A stretch of DNA of 64,000 nucleotides from Clavaria fumosa. Its lineage: Eukaryota; Basidiomycota; Agaricomycetes; Agaricales; Clavariaceae. The position numbers were made by a program, and so were the translations under genes. Location of the stretch: NCBI GenBank assembly GCA_951802425.1, contig OX637800.1, positions 1,984,001 to 2,048,000 on the forward strand. The letters run 5' to 3'. Shown one piece after another: positions 10,502 to 22,312 of the stretch (position 1 is its first letter; every line of letters begins with the position of its first letter). The notes beneath the pieces are model-generated. The model was not told where the DNA came from. It saw nothing but the letters and a program-made list of their open reading frames with translations, and ran no database searches.

Positions 10502-10890
10502 TCACCATGGGAAGGGCAGGGCATGCAGAGTTCTGCTGTGCCACAACACCATCAAACCACTGCTGCTGGGTATCCAGCCTCTCAGCAAGTGCCTTCCCTC
10601 TCCATAGGTTACTGGCATTGGGGAGACATTATAAATCCTTGCCACCAATCTCCTGCTGAGGTTCTGCTCTAGCCAGTGGACCAGAATGTCCAAGTTGGCT
10701 ACCTCTGTCATCTCTGCCCAGTGAAACATCATCTCAAACTTGGTGAAGAACTCTGGGGCTGTCATGGTGCCCTGCTTTAACCTAGTGATGTCTGCAAGAG
10801 CAGTTGCATGGTCATTCAGGTTGTCAAAGGCTCACTTCATTTCTTCCATGAACTCCACCCAGGTTCCAGCTTCACTTGGGGGGAGTGGGC
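10502..10890 (-). pseudogene. Retrotransposon gag relic
   Basis: On the minus strand, TWVEFMEEMK is followed by a TGA, then AFDNLNDHATALADITRLK, TAPEFFTKFEMMFHWA, LDILVHWLEQNLSRRLV and IYNVSPMPVTYGE. This is the pattern of the Ty3 capsid region (short leucine- and aromatic-rich helices). It ends without a zinc knuckle, and the rest of the element is not recognisable on either side. Confidence 0.6.
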
Positions 10891-11148
10891 CATCACAAGT
10901 GTGGCATGAACAAGTTCTTTTGTACATTTCCTTTTTCATTTCATTTTCTTTCTTTTGATAATTGCATATTTTAGAGGCTTTCAGAAACCATCAGAACAAT
11001 GTATCTTCCCAAAAATTCCAACTCAATCTGGTGCATACACTGCCATAACCAGTGCTCTTCCTCTGCAAGACCTCAGCTGCCCATTTGACATCAATCCAAC
11101 ATTTCCATCTGGTTCACATAGTGCTCCAGTTGTCCTTCCATCATGGTA

Positions 11149-12059
11149 CTAAATTGTTCCATCACTCGCAATCAATCTAGATATGAAATGAAAGCTTCCA
11201 AAATAAACAATCCCCCTAAGATTAAGATAAACTTCACCTCCATCAATATCATATTTGATTCTTGGATTGGTTTCTATGCTGCTTTCAGGATATTCTAGCA
11301 TTAATAACTTGGGTGGTTCATTGTGACATATGATTTTGTTCATCTCACACATGCACTCTGGACAGGATTGTACAACATCATGACCCAAGTTATTTATCCA
11401 CTGAGATGTTGATTGACTGCTCTGGGTGGATTCAGCTGGTGATATCACATAGCCAAGTATATGTTCCTGTTCAGGTTCTTTATAAGTGCAATTAGAACAA
11501 ACAATTTGAGAAGATGCAACAACATCATTAGTTTTGAGCATGTCAAAGGCCAATCTGCCTACACTTGCACCTCTGGGGCCTGTGGGATAAGCTATTGGAT
11601 CTGCAGAATGTGCAAATCTAATATCATCCCTGACTTTTTCAAGAGGCACTGAACCCTCCAGATGCTGTTTGAATCCTCTATCCAGAGCAGTAAGACCAGG
11701 CTTTAGGATCCTTAGTCCAAATATGATATAAAATCACAAGGAGTGAGTCATATGCACAGCTATAGTTATCTCCATCCCAAATAAGCCAGCCCAGTTGGCC
11801 CTACAATATTATTTATAGCAGATGATGATGCAAATATCTTTTGCTTTTTAGAAGTTGAATCATCATCAACATCATCAAAAGCATGCATTTGTTGTCTCTT
11901 CAAGGCCTGACTACCTTTTGCAGGTACATATGATGTGTTGTCCTTCCTCAAAGGTGATCCAGTGCTGCCTTTGTGCTTGTCTATGATCTGCCATGGACTA
12001 TCTATTGCTGAGTCTAATACAAGGGGATCCTTAGCTGACCATCTGAGTAGCCCATCCAT
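11149..12059 (-). pseudogene. Helitron C-terminal region with ubiquitin-protease-like (C19) domain
   Basis: Downstream of the helicase the minus strand shows a lysine-rich linker, then a box with the sequence WDGDNYSCAYDSL near 11745-11780 (Asn and Cys as in the USP Cys box). A segment follows with paired cysteines (CSNCTYKEPE ... CPECMCEMNK) and a late GIVYFGSFHFISR block like the region around the catalytic His of these proteases. Frameshifts near 11766 and a stop at about 11693 break the frame. The C19 assignment rests on these short motifs. Related agaricomycete Helitron proteins often carry such a tail, as far as I recall. Confidence 0.55.
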
Positions 12060-12089
12060 TTTGGCTGGAACATAGTCTGCACCATTACA

Positions 12090-13734
12090 CTATTGAAACA
12101 ACTGAAGAATTGCACTTCTTGTACTACCCTGAATTTGTTCAGGAAGCCTTTCTTCATACCTGAGTCTGGTAATCTCATCAAGAAGTTCTAGTTCTCTAAA
12201 TTCCTGTCTGAGATAGCCAGAGCAACCTTTTGTAATCACTCTGGGGTCAAACCCTTGTATGATTATGGTACCTCCTGCACTAGCACTGTGAGACAATGCA
12301 GTGTAATATGCCATATGATTGCTGCAACTGTTCAGATGGACAACATTGTATGGTCTGGTCTTGCCCTGAGAAGCATGGGCAGTCATTGCAAAGTTTGGAA
12401 GTGCCCAGACTTGTTGTCTCTCAATAGATGCTCTCAAGTCACTTGGAAAAGTGCATTGAATGGTTTTCTTGCTTTTTACAATTGGAACCACATTTTCAGG
12501 TAATCCAGAGATGTTGACAGTCAAAAGGGGATTATCTAGCTTGATAAATAAAGTGTCAAGCACTCACTTGCCATGTGGACCCACTGTTGATTGCCAACCA
12601 GCTACAAATCCTTCCTGGCCCTTTGTGATGCAAAGTTCAGTTGCATCATTATTTCTAATCATTATAGGCATGCCTATGCAAAGAGATAACTTGCCTGGAA
12701 AATGCTCAGTTGCTCCAGGGTGGACTTTCCAGATTTCCAGCTGATCATCAAAGTTAATGTCATTGGATGTATGTCTGAGTCTAGAAGATGACTTTGCCTT
12801 TCCTTTACTTCTGTTGACTTGATCAGAATCTTGAGCCCATCTATCAATGGAGTAAAAATTGGTGAGCTTTTGGCTTGTTTCATCTGCAAATCTTTGACAT
12901 CCAAGCTGATTAATCATGTCTTTTTGGGTATGAATTCCACATATTATTGTAGTTACTTGATGCCACAAAGCCTTTCCAATTGCAGATTCCTGAAGACATG
13001 GTCTTAATCCAGAGTCAGGTTGTATTCCTACACCACCATTATATAGAGATGCACCACCAACAGGAGGTAGCTGAGCAAAATCACCTGAGAATATCATGTT
13101 AAGTCCACCAAATGGCAAGTGAGAGACATTCATGGCCTTGGCAAGCTAAGAGCTAATTCTATACATATCATGGCAGGACAGCATTGAAAGTTCATCCAAA
13201 AATATATAGTCAACACCTTCAACCCTTCCTCTGAGCTGTGAAATAGTTACACTTGCATTTTTTGCACTAGTATTGCTTGATCTTATTCCAAGAAATGAAT
13301 GATATGTTGAGCCACTAAGAAGAGCTGCAGCAGTTCCAGTTGGTGCAAGTACAACAAATCTATGAGACTCATTTCTGTGCTTGAAAAATGACATGAGTGC
13401 CTTAATTACTTGAGATTTTCCTGTGCCACCCATACCACCCAGATACATATTCAACTGCTCACACTGAGGGGTTGAAGCATGATTGGCAATGATTCTGAAT
13501 GCTCTTTCTTGTTCAGCATTTTTCAAATTGAAACTTGTTACAGTTTGATCAATGAACATTTGTGAAGAGTTGGACTTGGCCTTGAAGTTTTTGGTCAGAT
13601 AAGACTGGTCTACAATTCTGATATCATTGGCATTGGGATCTGTATATTCAGAAAGTTGCTTTTGGTCACTTAAGCTGTGATGCTTGCTTCTCTCTGAAAG
13701 GACCTTCTGTCTCTGTTCCTGCACTGCTGTCTTC
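12090..13734 (-). pseudogene. Helitron PIF1-type helicase domain, frameshifted
   Basis: This is an SF1B helicase. Walker A is MGGTGKSQVIKAL, Walker B is FLDELSMLS, a PIF1 signature is GGLNMIFSGDFAQLPPV, and a late motif AMTAHASQGKTRP is followed by AYYTALSHSAS. The motifs are in the right order but fall in three segments (13724-13146, 13133-12564, 12563-12090) separated by stops or frameshifts. The upstream end meets the solo LTR at 13735. In an active Helitron this domain unwinds the donor strand behind Rep. Confidence 0.88.
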
Positions 13735-15051
13735 TGTCACAGTCCTATCCAGTCACCCAGAACACCCCTAATCACCTTCAAATATGTTCGAAATACCTCC
13801 AATACATCTCCACTCCAACTCTGGCACCTCTGCTCTGATTCCACTCCAACTCCACTCCGGGGTCTAGGGATCTGCATGGGTAATCCATGGATACTTTTGG
13901 GTGTATCTGTACTTGTACTCAAAAAAATCTGTACTCATATATCCATGGGTCTGGATCCATTCCCATGGATCCACAATCCATGAGTACAGATTTCATATGG
14001 ATTTACTCATGATGTACCCATGGATCTACTTCAAATTGTGCTACAAAAGCATTCTACCTGTCCCCTAAGAAATCCTCACCATCCACAACATCAGGCATCT
14101 TTGCTGCTGTATTCAGATCTTCATTCCTGACAAGGTTAAGCTTACTCCAATACCCAAGACACAACAGAGCATGAGTTGACTGAGCAGAGAGGTGACTACA
14201 TGTGTGGCTCAGCAAGAGCCTGCCTCTGCTGTGCCAATGAGTGGCTGGATCCACAGATTTTGTACACGAGTCCATGGATACCAAATATGGTATCTGTACT
14301 CATATCCACAAGTATCCATATCTGTGATCTGCACAGATTAACCCATATCCATGCAGATGCCTACCAGGGTCTGAAACTCCAGTCCGGACTTTCATCAGAC
14401 TTTGATATTGGTCCTTTGGACCGAATGGACTTTGTTTCTAGCATGTTCCTTGGTGCTAGTCCATGGTTAGTAACCTATGAGATGATGCCCACTACCCTTG
14501 GGAACTTATTCTTTGTCTTACATGTATCACATATGCCTTCCCACTCCTCAGGTGAAATTACTATGCATATTTGATATATTCATGTTTCACAGTCTGCCCT
14601 ATGCCCTACCCTAGTAGCATATAAACCCCCCATGTATCTCCATGATCCTGAGTTCAAATATTAACATTATTTCTGGTCCTTGCCACTTGGTCTGTGCGTT
14701 AAGGGACTTCGTCCTCACTGTTCTTGACAGTCCTGACAAGTTCCACAAAACTCCGACGGACTCTGGGCAATTTCCCTTCAGACTTCGTCCTTCCTTGTCC
14801 TGGAAAGCAAAGTACCAGCAAGGTTAAATTGGGACACGTATACACACGGTGGCACAACCCATAAGTTGAGGCCACAGTCCCATACCCTTTGACCCTTCCT
14901 AGTTTCCTTGGGTGTAGAGGAGAGCTTCCTCATGCAACTCCGATCCAGACTCTGACCAGACTCTGCTCTGCTCTGGCTTCGCCTTTGCCACCTTTTGGTC
15001 TCCTCTACACTACCCCTCCTCCCTCTTGGAGCAAAGAATCAGATCTTAACA
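13735..15051 (+). mobile_element. Solo LTR (1317 bp) inserted in the Helitron
   Basis: It starts TGTCACAGTCC and ends ATCTTAACA. TCTTC is duplicated at 13730-13734 and 15052-15056. Internal blocks match the element D LTR in the same orientation (GAGTTCAAATATTAACAT, GGTGGCACAAC then TTGAGGCC), so it is a related LTR family. It splits the Helitron protein between Rep and helicase. Confidence 0.85.
13868..14363. repeat. Inverted-repeat (MITE-like) block inside the solo LTR
   Basis: ATCTGCATGG at about 13869 is mirrored by CCATGCAGAT near 14353. The interior is full of ATCCATGG and GTACTCAT words in both orientations. No convincing target duplication was found, so it may be a decayed MITE or local rearrangement. 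Confidence 0.4.
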
Positions 15052-15559
15052 TCTTCCAAGCATTGATTGTACAACTTCAGGCTGGATTGGGTCAACACAA
15101 ATTTCACATGGTCCATCTGGGCTGTCATCAAGCCATCCTGCACCTCTAACACTATTCTCTGCTGCTTCCATTTCAGCTTGCAGTGCCAATCCATGTTGTC
15201 CAGGTGTTGTGTACTTATTGATACCATAGTCTTCATCATTATCACCATCACCATTGCCAAAGTCATTACCACAGTTACTTTCATCAATATTTTCAACAGC
15301 AATGGTGGTCAACCATGATGGGAAAATGCCTCCCAACTCTGTGCCCTTCTTTAACTGAGTGGAAAAGTCATCTCTGGCATCATTGCACTCATATCTGATA
15401 TTGAAATTGTCCATGAGTTTGAGTTGATGTGTAGTGAAGCTATGATTTGTAAATGTCTCATCGCCCTTGAGGTGATATACACTACAGTACAGTATAGGAC
15501 AGGCTGTAACAGAGTAGCATACTCCATCATAGGGCTAAGCCCCAATAGGAGTCTAATGG

Positions 15560-15592
<33 letters not shown>

Positions 15593-18367
15593 TAAATGTC
15601 TCATCCCATGTGTCAGTTTCATTTTTCAAATCTTTGCCACTTCTCCAAGGCTTAAACAAAGTCAGGATGGTAATGCAGTAGTACTCTCTGTCCCCAAAGT
15701 CCCTTCTTGGCAGTGATCCACCCACAAAGTTAGGAACAGTGACATCCTTTCTGGACTTGTATTGAATGATATGTGTTTCATAAAGTGGATGCTCCCTAAG
15801 AAATTGTTGACCTGGGTTAGTCTCTACAACATGATCACTGTGGAAATGATTGTTATCAAAATCAAAATCAGAGACAGAGACATTACTAGCAAAGTCATCA
15901 TAGTCACAGTCACTTTGTGGCTCTGACAGTGTCAACTTTTGCATCAAGGCTGTTTCCACTTGAGCACCATTTTCAGCATCAGAATCACTGACCTTTACCT
16001 GTTTAAATTTAAATGGTCTCTTGATTTTTTTAGCCATTTGTGTCCATTCATAAAGTGTTTTGTCACTGTGCACCTCTGGTCTATATATGTAGTCATGTAC
16101 TGATGAATAGCCCACATAGGTTGTTTGGTCTTTACTTTTGTGCACTAGCACTTTATCTGATTGGTCCACACCCATGTCTTCAGCTGATTTCCAGGCCTTC
16201 ATGACCTCTCTGACATAATTTTTCCAAAATAAAGGGACAAAGTTGTGACTGGTATAGTGGTCAGGATTCCCAAGTAGATATAGTGAAGACATTGGTCCAC
16301 CAATCTCCATCTTTGCTGTCAGACTATTGATAATTTGAATGACCAGTTTTCTTGCCTTCCCTTTGTGACTAAGTGGACCTCCCAGCATCACAGAATTTTG
16401 CTTGAATACACTTTGGATTGTATCAAATATGCTGTATGTTTTCAGGTCAGGCTTGGTTACATAATCTGATACATATGCTATTACAGCCTTGATTGCTGTT
16501 CCAGAGAGGAGACTAGTAACATCTGTGTTGCATCTGAGCAGATATGTGACAACTGGTGTCAAAGTATTGATCCATGGTTCACCCTTTTTAATATTCAATG
16601 CTCCAGTCTTAGGGTCAACCTCTGTCTGCTTAAACACTTCCCTGGGAAATCTGGCTTTACAGTTTCCATGTTTATTATTGATGCAGGTAGGTTTGTCCTT
16701 TTTATTTGACTTCTCTCCAGTTGCTTGATTTCTTCTGCAGTTGTGAACATTTGATTTAAAGATGATATCATCTACTGTATACTTAAATTGGGACCACCAA
16801 TCTTTAAGGTCACTGCATTGCTCACAGTTATCACCAGGAGTCTTACACAGAGGGGGAGGAGCCTCAGGAAGAGTCTGCACAGGGTCTTTATAGTTTCTGT
16901 CACACTTATTAGACTCAATCTGAGCCTCAACTTCATCCATGCTTCCTGTCAAAAATTCACCAACATGCACACTTTCAAGATACTCAACCAATTTTCTCTG
17001 AAAGTCTGAGTTAGGATCCATAATCTTTTCTCTGATTTCCTGTGGTGACAGTGAACTTCTGATCCACAAAAGTAAATGCAAATATAATGTAAGTCTACCT
17101 TGTTGCTCAACTGTGCCATAAAAGCCACCAGTTTCACCAGTACCATAGATGCCAGGATGATCTGCACCAACACCAAGTACATGCTTGATAAATATTTCAC
17201 ACATCAAGTGGAAGAACCTCACTCCAGCTACTGGATTCTGAGCTATCAACCTGTATCTCTCACCATATTCTCTTAAGTCAGGACTAAATGTCTCTTCTTT
17301 GTCAGCAAAGTACAATGATATTGGATGCTTATTGTCTGCTGGTGCAAATGTGATAAACCATGAAGGTGCACCCAAGAATGAAGTCAGTGCCCAAATCTCA
17401 TTGTGCATGTATGTTTTGCTGGTAATTGATCCATTAACACATCCACCAGCATGGTCCAAATCTCTAATCAGCTGGAAGCAGTTTTTCTCTTCATCTGTTT
17501 CAGGCATGAATTTTTCACCATCTTCCATCTTCTTTATGAGTCTGTCAAGTGTATGCAAGTCAACTTCCATAAGCTGTTTAGAAATATCTTCAAACTTTGA
17601 TTTCTCTGCAAGAAGATAACCACCAGTTGTGCCTTGCTTTATTTGTTCATGGTTGAAAGCAATCAAAGGAAAATATGGGTCCTTCTGGAATCTTTTGTCA
17701 TGATACAGGAGCAAATGTCTTTTATGTGCAATATCTGATATATGACCTTCTTGTAATGCATTTCCAATCCCACCAAGCCCATATGGAAACAGCCAGGGCA
17801 TCATTTGAGGAAATAGCTGTGGATTTCCATAAATAGACTCTGGTTGTTCTTTATGTCCAATTGCAAGTATACCTTTGTTGCTAGTCAAATGCCTGAGTGC
17901 AATGGCTTTCAAAGCCTTGGCTGTTTTGTTACCATACTCTTCTCCTGTAAGTCCATGAACAACAAATGGGCATTTACCTGTTTCAGTACCATCCTCCAAC
18001 TCATTGTCATAAGTGGCTGTTGCTTCAGGAGCTTTGTTTGTAAATGACTCATGATACTCAATCACAACTGGAGGTCCATTATCAGGATATTTGTCAAGAC
18101 TTCTCAGAGAAATTTCTAGGTCATAATAGTCAGGATGATTGAGTTTAAGCCACTCTAAGGCAGATCTCACTTTGTCTTTCATAACTAAAAGTGGAGTCCT
18201 TTCCAAATCTGCTTTAGTTGGTCGACAAGGTCCTGTATAGATAAATGCCAAGACTTCATCCAATTCCTCCATTGGTGGTGGTAAAACATCATATACTTTT
18301 GGTATGGGATTAGCAAAGGAAATTGCATCCGCTTTCATTTTATGCATACCAGAAGAGACTTTGATAA
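15052..18367 (-). pseudogene. Helitron Rep (rolling-circle endonuclease) region
   Basis: A long minus-strand frame (18347 to about 15600) begins with the Helitron segment HKMKADAISFANP and includes a Helitron-like N-terminal domain. The HUH site reads LYLHLLLW: the first His of H-x-H is Tyr (TAT at 17082-17084). The Y2 motif YVSDY is retained at about 16467-16481, in YVSDYVTKP. The reading frame is interrupted by the SINE-like insert (15463-15592) and then continues (MDNFNIRYECNDARDDF) to the solo LTR boundary. Rep would nick and join DNA in rolling-circle transposition. Loss of an HUH histidine predicts that this copy is inactive. Confidence 0.88.
15463..15592 (+). mobile_element. SINE-like (or truncated LINE) insertion, 130 bp
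   Basis: It is flanked by a 13-bp duplication TAAATGTCTCATC (15450-15462 and 15593-15605). The plus-strand body starts GCCCTTGAGGTG and ends in an (AAAT)n-type tail. Removing it restores the Rep frame as WDETFTNHSF. Long duplications and A-rich tails indicate target-primed reverse transcription. No pol III A or B boxes were recognised, so it may be 5' truncated. Confidence 0.8.
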
Positions 18368-18369
18368 TA

Positions 18370-20790
18370 CAGTTGATTACCTCATATCAAATAACCCCTT
18401 ACTGTATAACCATGATAATGTATGAATTTTTGGCCTTGACCAACTGTGTTTGTGGGGGTTTGGGCTGAAAGATGTATAATGTATAGTGTATGGGCAAAAT
18501 TGGTCAACTATACAATATGGTGGCCAGGGGGCCAATACAAATCAGCCAGTCTAACAATTATGCTCAGAGTTTTTGCTCTCCACCATGGCCCCATCACCCA
18601 CCAAAAAGTGCCACCCAAGGCCACCTCCTTATAACCAGGGTGGGAGGCCCAGGAAAACACCCACTGAGGACAATGTTGCAACCTCAAAGATGCTGGCAGG
18701 GTCAGAAAACCAATGCAAAAATTTGACACTTCATGACTGGATGACTGTCTTCGCTTACATGGACAATCATAAGGGGCTCTCCAGGGTGAAATTGTAGAGA
18801 ATTTTCGCACTAACCACGAAGGTGCTCTTGTGTTCACTCAAGCAACTCTGTCGAGGAGGCTGGCTCAATGTGCTGAACTGGAAAAGTGAGTATCAGCCAA
18901 TCCATCAGCTCTGTCATCGAAGAGGCCCTGAATTGTAACAAGACCAGATGTAGAGCAATACCTTGTTGAGTGGGTAAAGCACATGGAGAACAAGGGAGAA
19001 TCTGTGACTGGTCCCATGCTTTGTGAAAAGCATCAACAGTTGGAGGATATCTGTCAAGTCCCAGAAAATGAATGACTGACTGGACAGGGATGGGTGACCT
19101 CATTTTGTAGAACCTACAAGCTAAAGGAATGCCACAGGCATGGCGAAGCAGGATCTGTGAACCCAGTAGAAGTTGAAGCAGAGAGAGAATGACTACAGAA
19201 GATCCTTGCTGCCTATCAACCAAAAGACCATTGGAATATTGATGAATCAGGTCTTAATCCTTTGTAAATTTTGATATCAATACTGTGAGTCTACTCACAT
19301 CTACTTAGTGCTCTACCTGACCAAGGGCTTGCCTCAAAGCAACTGAGTGGCAAAAAACAATCCAAATTTCAGATCACTGTTACACTTGCTTGTAATGCAG
19401 ATGGGAGCACGAAGTTACCAATTTTCTTCATTGGGAAAGCAAAATCCCCCCAGTGCTTCAAAGGGCGATCACTCAGCAATGAGGATACCACTACCGATAC
19501 AACAAAAAGGCTTGGATGACATCAGAACTGTTCGAAGAGTGGATTAAAGAGCTCGACATACACATGTGGTTGCACAACCATCATATCTGTCTCATAATCA
19601 ACTATTTTTCAGGACACTTCATTTGTTATGAGCCACACAACATTCAGATTGAGTACTTTCAGCCAAACCTGACGTCGCACATACAACCCCTGGATGCTGG
19701 GATCATACGTTGTTTCAAGGCACATTACCATCATGCCTTCTGTATCTGCGCAATTGAACTTGATGAAGCTGAAGAGCAAAATATCTATGACATCAATCTT
19801 CTAGAAGCAATGGAAATGGCGAAGGAAGCATGGGACCCCATCATGGCCTCCACAATCCAAAACTGCTGGGATCACACAGGAATCCAGAGGTAAGACTAAT
19901 GTTGTGATACTGTGGTGAAAATGTACAGGGCATATATAGTGTGTACCAGCTTGGATCCACTGGCACGGAAAAATCTTCGCTCGATGACCCACATTGCAAT
20001 CTGACTGCATGGGATATCATCTATACATTTGCAACAGATGAAGAAATGACATTACCACAGGCAGAGGAAAAGCTTCTTGGACATCGTGGCAATCATTTTG
20101 TAGATGAGCATTGGTGGCCGACACTAAACACAGTCATCAGCTCTGAAGGAGATGCATTGGCAGCCCTGGATGCTCTTTACAAGATGAAAAAATGCACCCT
20201 TCAATTGTTTACTCACCTGGTAATCCAAATCCCTCCCAGACCGAAGCCAGCACAGGTTAAACATACTGAGGATGAGCTAATGGGAGCCATTGCTGAGTTA
20301 CAGAAACGACGCAGGATCATCAGGCAACCGCTCACCTTAGACGAGCTCATTGAGCCGCTAGAAGAGAGGGAAGATGACTCTGGTGATGGGTTCCCAGAAA
20401 ATGATGTGGAGTTTGTTGCAGAGGTGAATAGGCACAGAGAGGTACTAGAAGTTGGATTGGACTCTGATGAAGATGAGGGTGGAGAGCCAGAGGTGAGCAG
20501 TGCCAAGCTGATGCAGCTTTGCCAAAAGCTTGAAGACATTTGCTTGGTGAAAATTGGTGTGGTGGATAATGCCTGAGCACTTTCTCAAGAGATTCAATGT
20601 TTTCGAGGGCACATGTGTCAGGCAGAGTCAAGCAAAGCGAAGCAGGTCACTCTGGAAGTGCTCGGGTTCCAAGTCACATCACAGAAGTCACACATGTGAC
20701 AACATGTCATGTTCCACTGTATCAAATAACTGCAGTACTGTATTACTTTAGACACCTGATGGTCACTATACATTATGAGGTAATCAACTG
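18370..20790 (+). mobile_element. pogo-type DNA transposon inserted in the Helitron
   Basis: Perfect 16-bp terminal inverted repeats CAGTTGATTACCTCAT (18370-18385; complement at 20775-20790) are flanked by TA duplications (18368-18369 and 20791-20792). Total length is 2421 bp. Excision restores Helitron codons reading NCCIIKVSSG. TATCAAATAAC also repeats near both ends in direct orientation. The element encodes a decayed DDE transposase on the plus strand. Confidence 0.95.
18573..20576 (+). pseudogene. pogo/CENP-B-like DDE transposase, multiply frameshifted
   Basis: The order is typical: an N-terminal HTH (LTLHDWMTVFAYMDNHKGL, about 18720-18800), a CENP-B-type HTH region spread over shifted frames (about 18930-19150), then a DDE core. 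The first Asp is in WNIDESGLN (19241-19243). The second position reads LIINYFSGHF, with Asn (AAC 19600-19602) where the family has Asp. The third is in NCWDHTGI (19870-19872). An acidic C-terminal domain (19941-20576) has EEREDDSGDG and DSDEDEGGE. Several stops and frameshifts plus the Asp-to-Asn change mean it is inactive. CENP-B derives from this superfamily. Confidence 0.88.
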
Positions 20791-20792
20791 TA

Positions 20793-22237
20793 CAACAATT
20801 ACAACAAACATGAGAGACCATGAGCTGCTCTGTGAATGACAAGTCTGCTAATTCCTTTGGAACTTTGCCTATCCATTTGCCATTGGCCAGTGCCATTTTG
20901 GGAAATTTTCCTTTAACAAGTGATGCATGGCATGTTTTGCAAATTTTGTCAAGACCTTCCTCTAATATAGGACCTTTTATACCCTGGATTGCATCACTGG
21001 AGGCTAAATGTTCCTTCGGTGTAACTCTTGGCTGTGTCAAGATAGTTAAGTCCAGCTTCAGTTTTGAAAGGCTCAGCAAGTTTATGCACATGGTGAGTCT
21101 TCCACAAACAGCACATCCAGATTCAGAAAAGTTTCTGGGAGACATCTGTTCACAAGCACCAGATATAATCTTGTACTGTAGTTCAGATGTTGGAATACAG
21201 GGAGGAAATGTAGGCAATCTTTTTGAATTCTGATATTTATAAACAGCTTCCAAATTGGACAATCTGTACCTTTCTGCATTCTTGCTCTGGTACCTTTTGA
21301 CAGATTGCAGATTGACTATATTGTGTGCTTCTCCTTGTGTATCCTGATATTTTTTGGCTGCCACCAGATTTGCCATTTTATATCCTGGGCCTTTTTTGGC
21401 CTGATATTTCTTCACTGCTTTCATATTGAGAGCTTTCTTCTGTTGTGTACTGGTAACTTTCTCAAAAATTGTAATGTGATCTTGACAGCTAGAGCACATG
21501 TGGTCAGCCAGCATCCTCTGTATTCCTGAATGCCTCATTTTTGAATGACAGTATATTCCATGGCAATCTGTTATCTTTCTGAGCTCAGATTTGGTCAATT
21601 TGGTTACCATCAAGTGAATAGGAATTTTACATAATACAGTATCCTCAGTCATGTGGATACTATTCAGTTTGGAAATTAGAATGTGGTCCTTAAATCTGTA
21701 AGCAGAACTGATTGTATGAGTGCCATTTTCTGTCAAATATGATTCAAGTTCTTGGTAGGTGAAATCAGACAATCCTCCACCAATGTAACAAAAGTTATAC
21801 TTGTTGTGGAATGACAAGCCAGACTGTGAAAAATGCAGTGTAGATGGCTTACAGAGAGGCTTAGAGCCCTTTTTTTGTGTCATGTAAAACCCAATCAGCA
21901 ATTTGTGAACAAGATAGAGAAAATCTTGTTTCCTGAACAGACTTCTTTGCAGCAGCAGTTTGATCAACTGACACTTTCTGGAGACATGATAGTACCAAAA
22001 TAAGTCAAATTTGACTGAGCTTCCTAGACCACTGTGGCTATATAACATTTTTTTTGGTTTGTTATCCTCATAAGTGGGACAGTGTGCATAACACATCCAA
22101 TCCTGTGGCACATCACCAGGAAAACAATAAGACATCATATAAACCTGTGGCACAACAGTAGGAAAGTAAGAAGACATCATATAATCCTGTGGCAGAACAC
22201 TAGGAAAGTAAGAAGACATCATATAATCCTGTGGCAC
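20793..22237 (-). pseudogene. Helitron N-terminal region (DUF6570-like)
   Basis: The conserved block is CKTCHASLVKGKFPKMALAN followed by GKWIGKVPKELADLSFTEQL, as in DUF6570 at the head of Helitron proteins. The pogo insertion cuts it right after, and it continues at 18367. Upstream are a 19-residue repeat with KYQ/RYQ at the same phase (three and a half units, about 21.23-21.43 kb) and a Cys/His motif CHGIYCHSKMRHSG. The first 45 or so residues are three copies of a 14-residue unit (PQDYMMSSYFP...) made by the 42-bp minisatellite. The true start is uncertain and could be a Met after those repeats. Confidence 0.75.
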
Positions 22238-22245
22238 AGCACCAG
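22100..22245. repeat. Minisatellite, 42-bp unit, about 3.5 copies
   Basis: CCTGTGGCA recurs at 22102, 22144, 22186 and 22228, an exact 42-bp period. It stays open on the minus strand as 14-residue repeats at the 5' end of the Helitron frame. Confidence 0.9.
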
Positions 22246-22312
22246 GAAGTCATCAGATGATGCTGGGGCACAATGTCACATGACAAATAATCCAAGGGCA
22301 CACACACCCACA

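Larger units (their letters stand above)
11149..22237 (-). mobile_element. Large decayed Helitron, minus strand, with three nested insertions
   Basis: In minus-strand order there are a DUF6570-like N-terminal region (22237-20793), a Helitron Rep domain (18367-15052), a PIF1-type helicase (13734-12090) and a C19-peptidase-like C-terminal region (12059-11149). Removing the solo LTR (13735-15051), SINE-like insert (15463-15592) and pogo element (18370-20790) rejoins conserved reading frames exactly. Helitrons move by rolling-circle replication. I could not define the terminal TC or hairpin-CTRR ends, so the limits given are those of the coding region. Confidence 0.85.
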
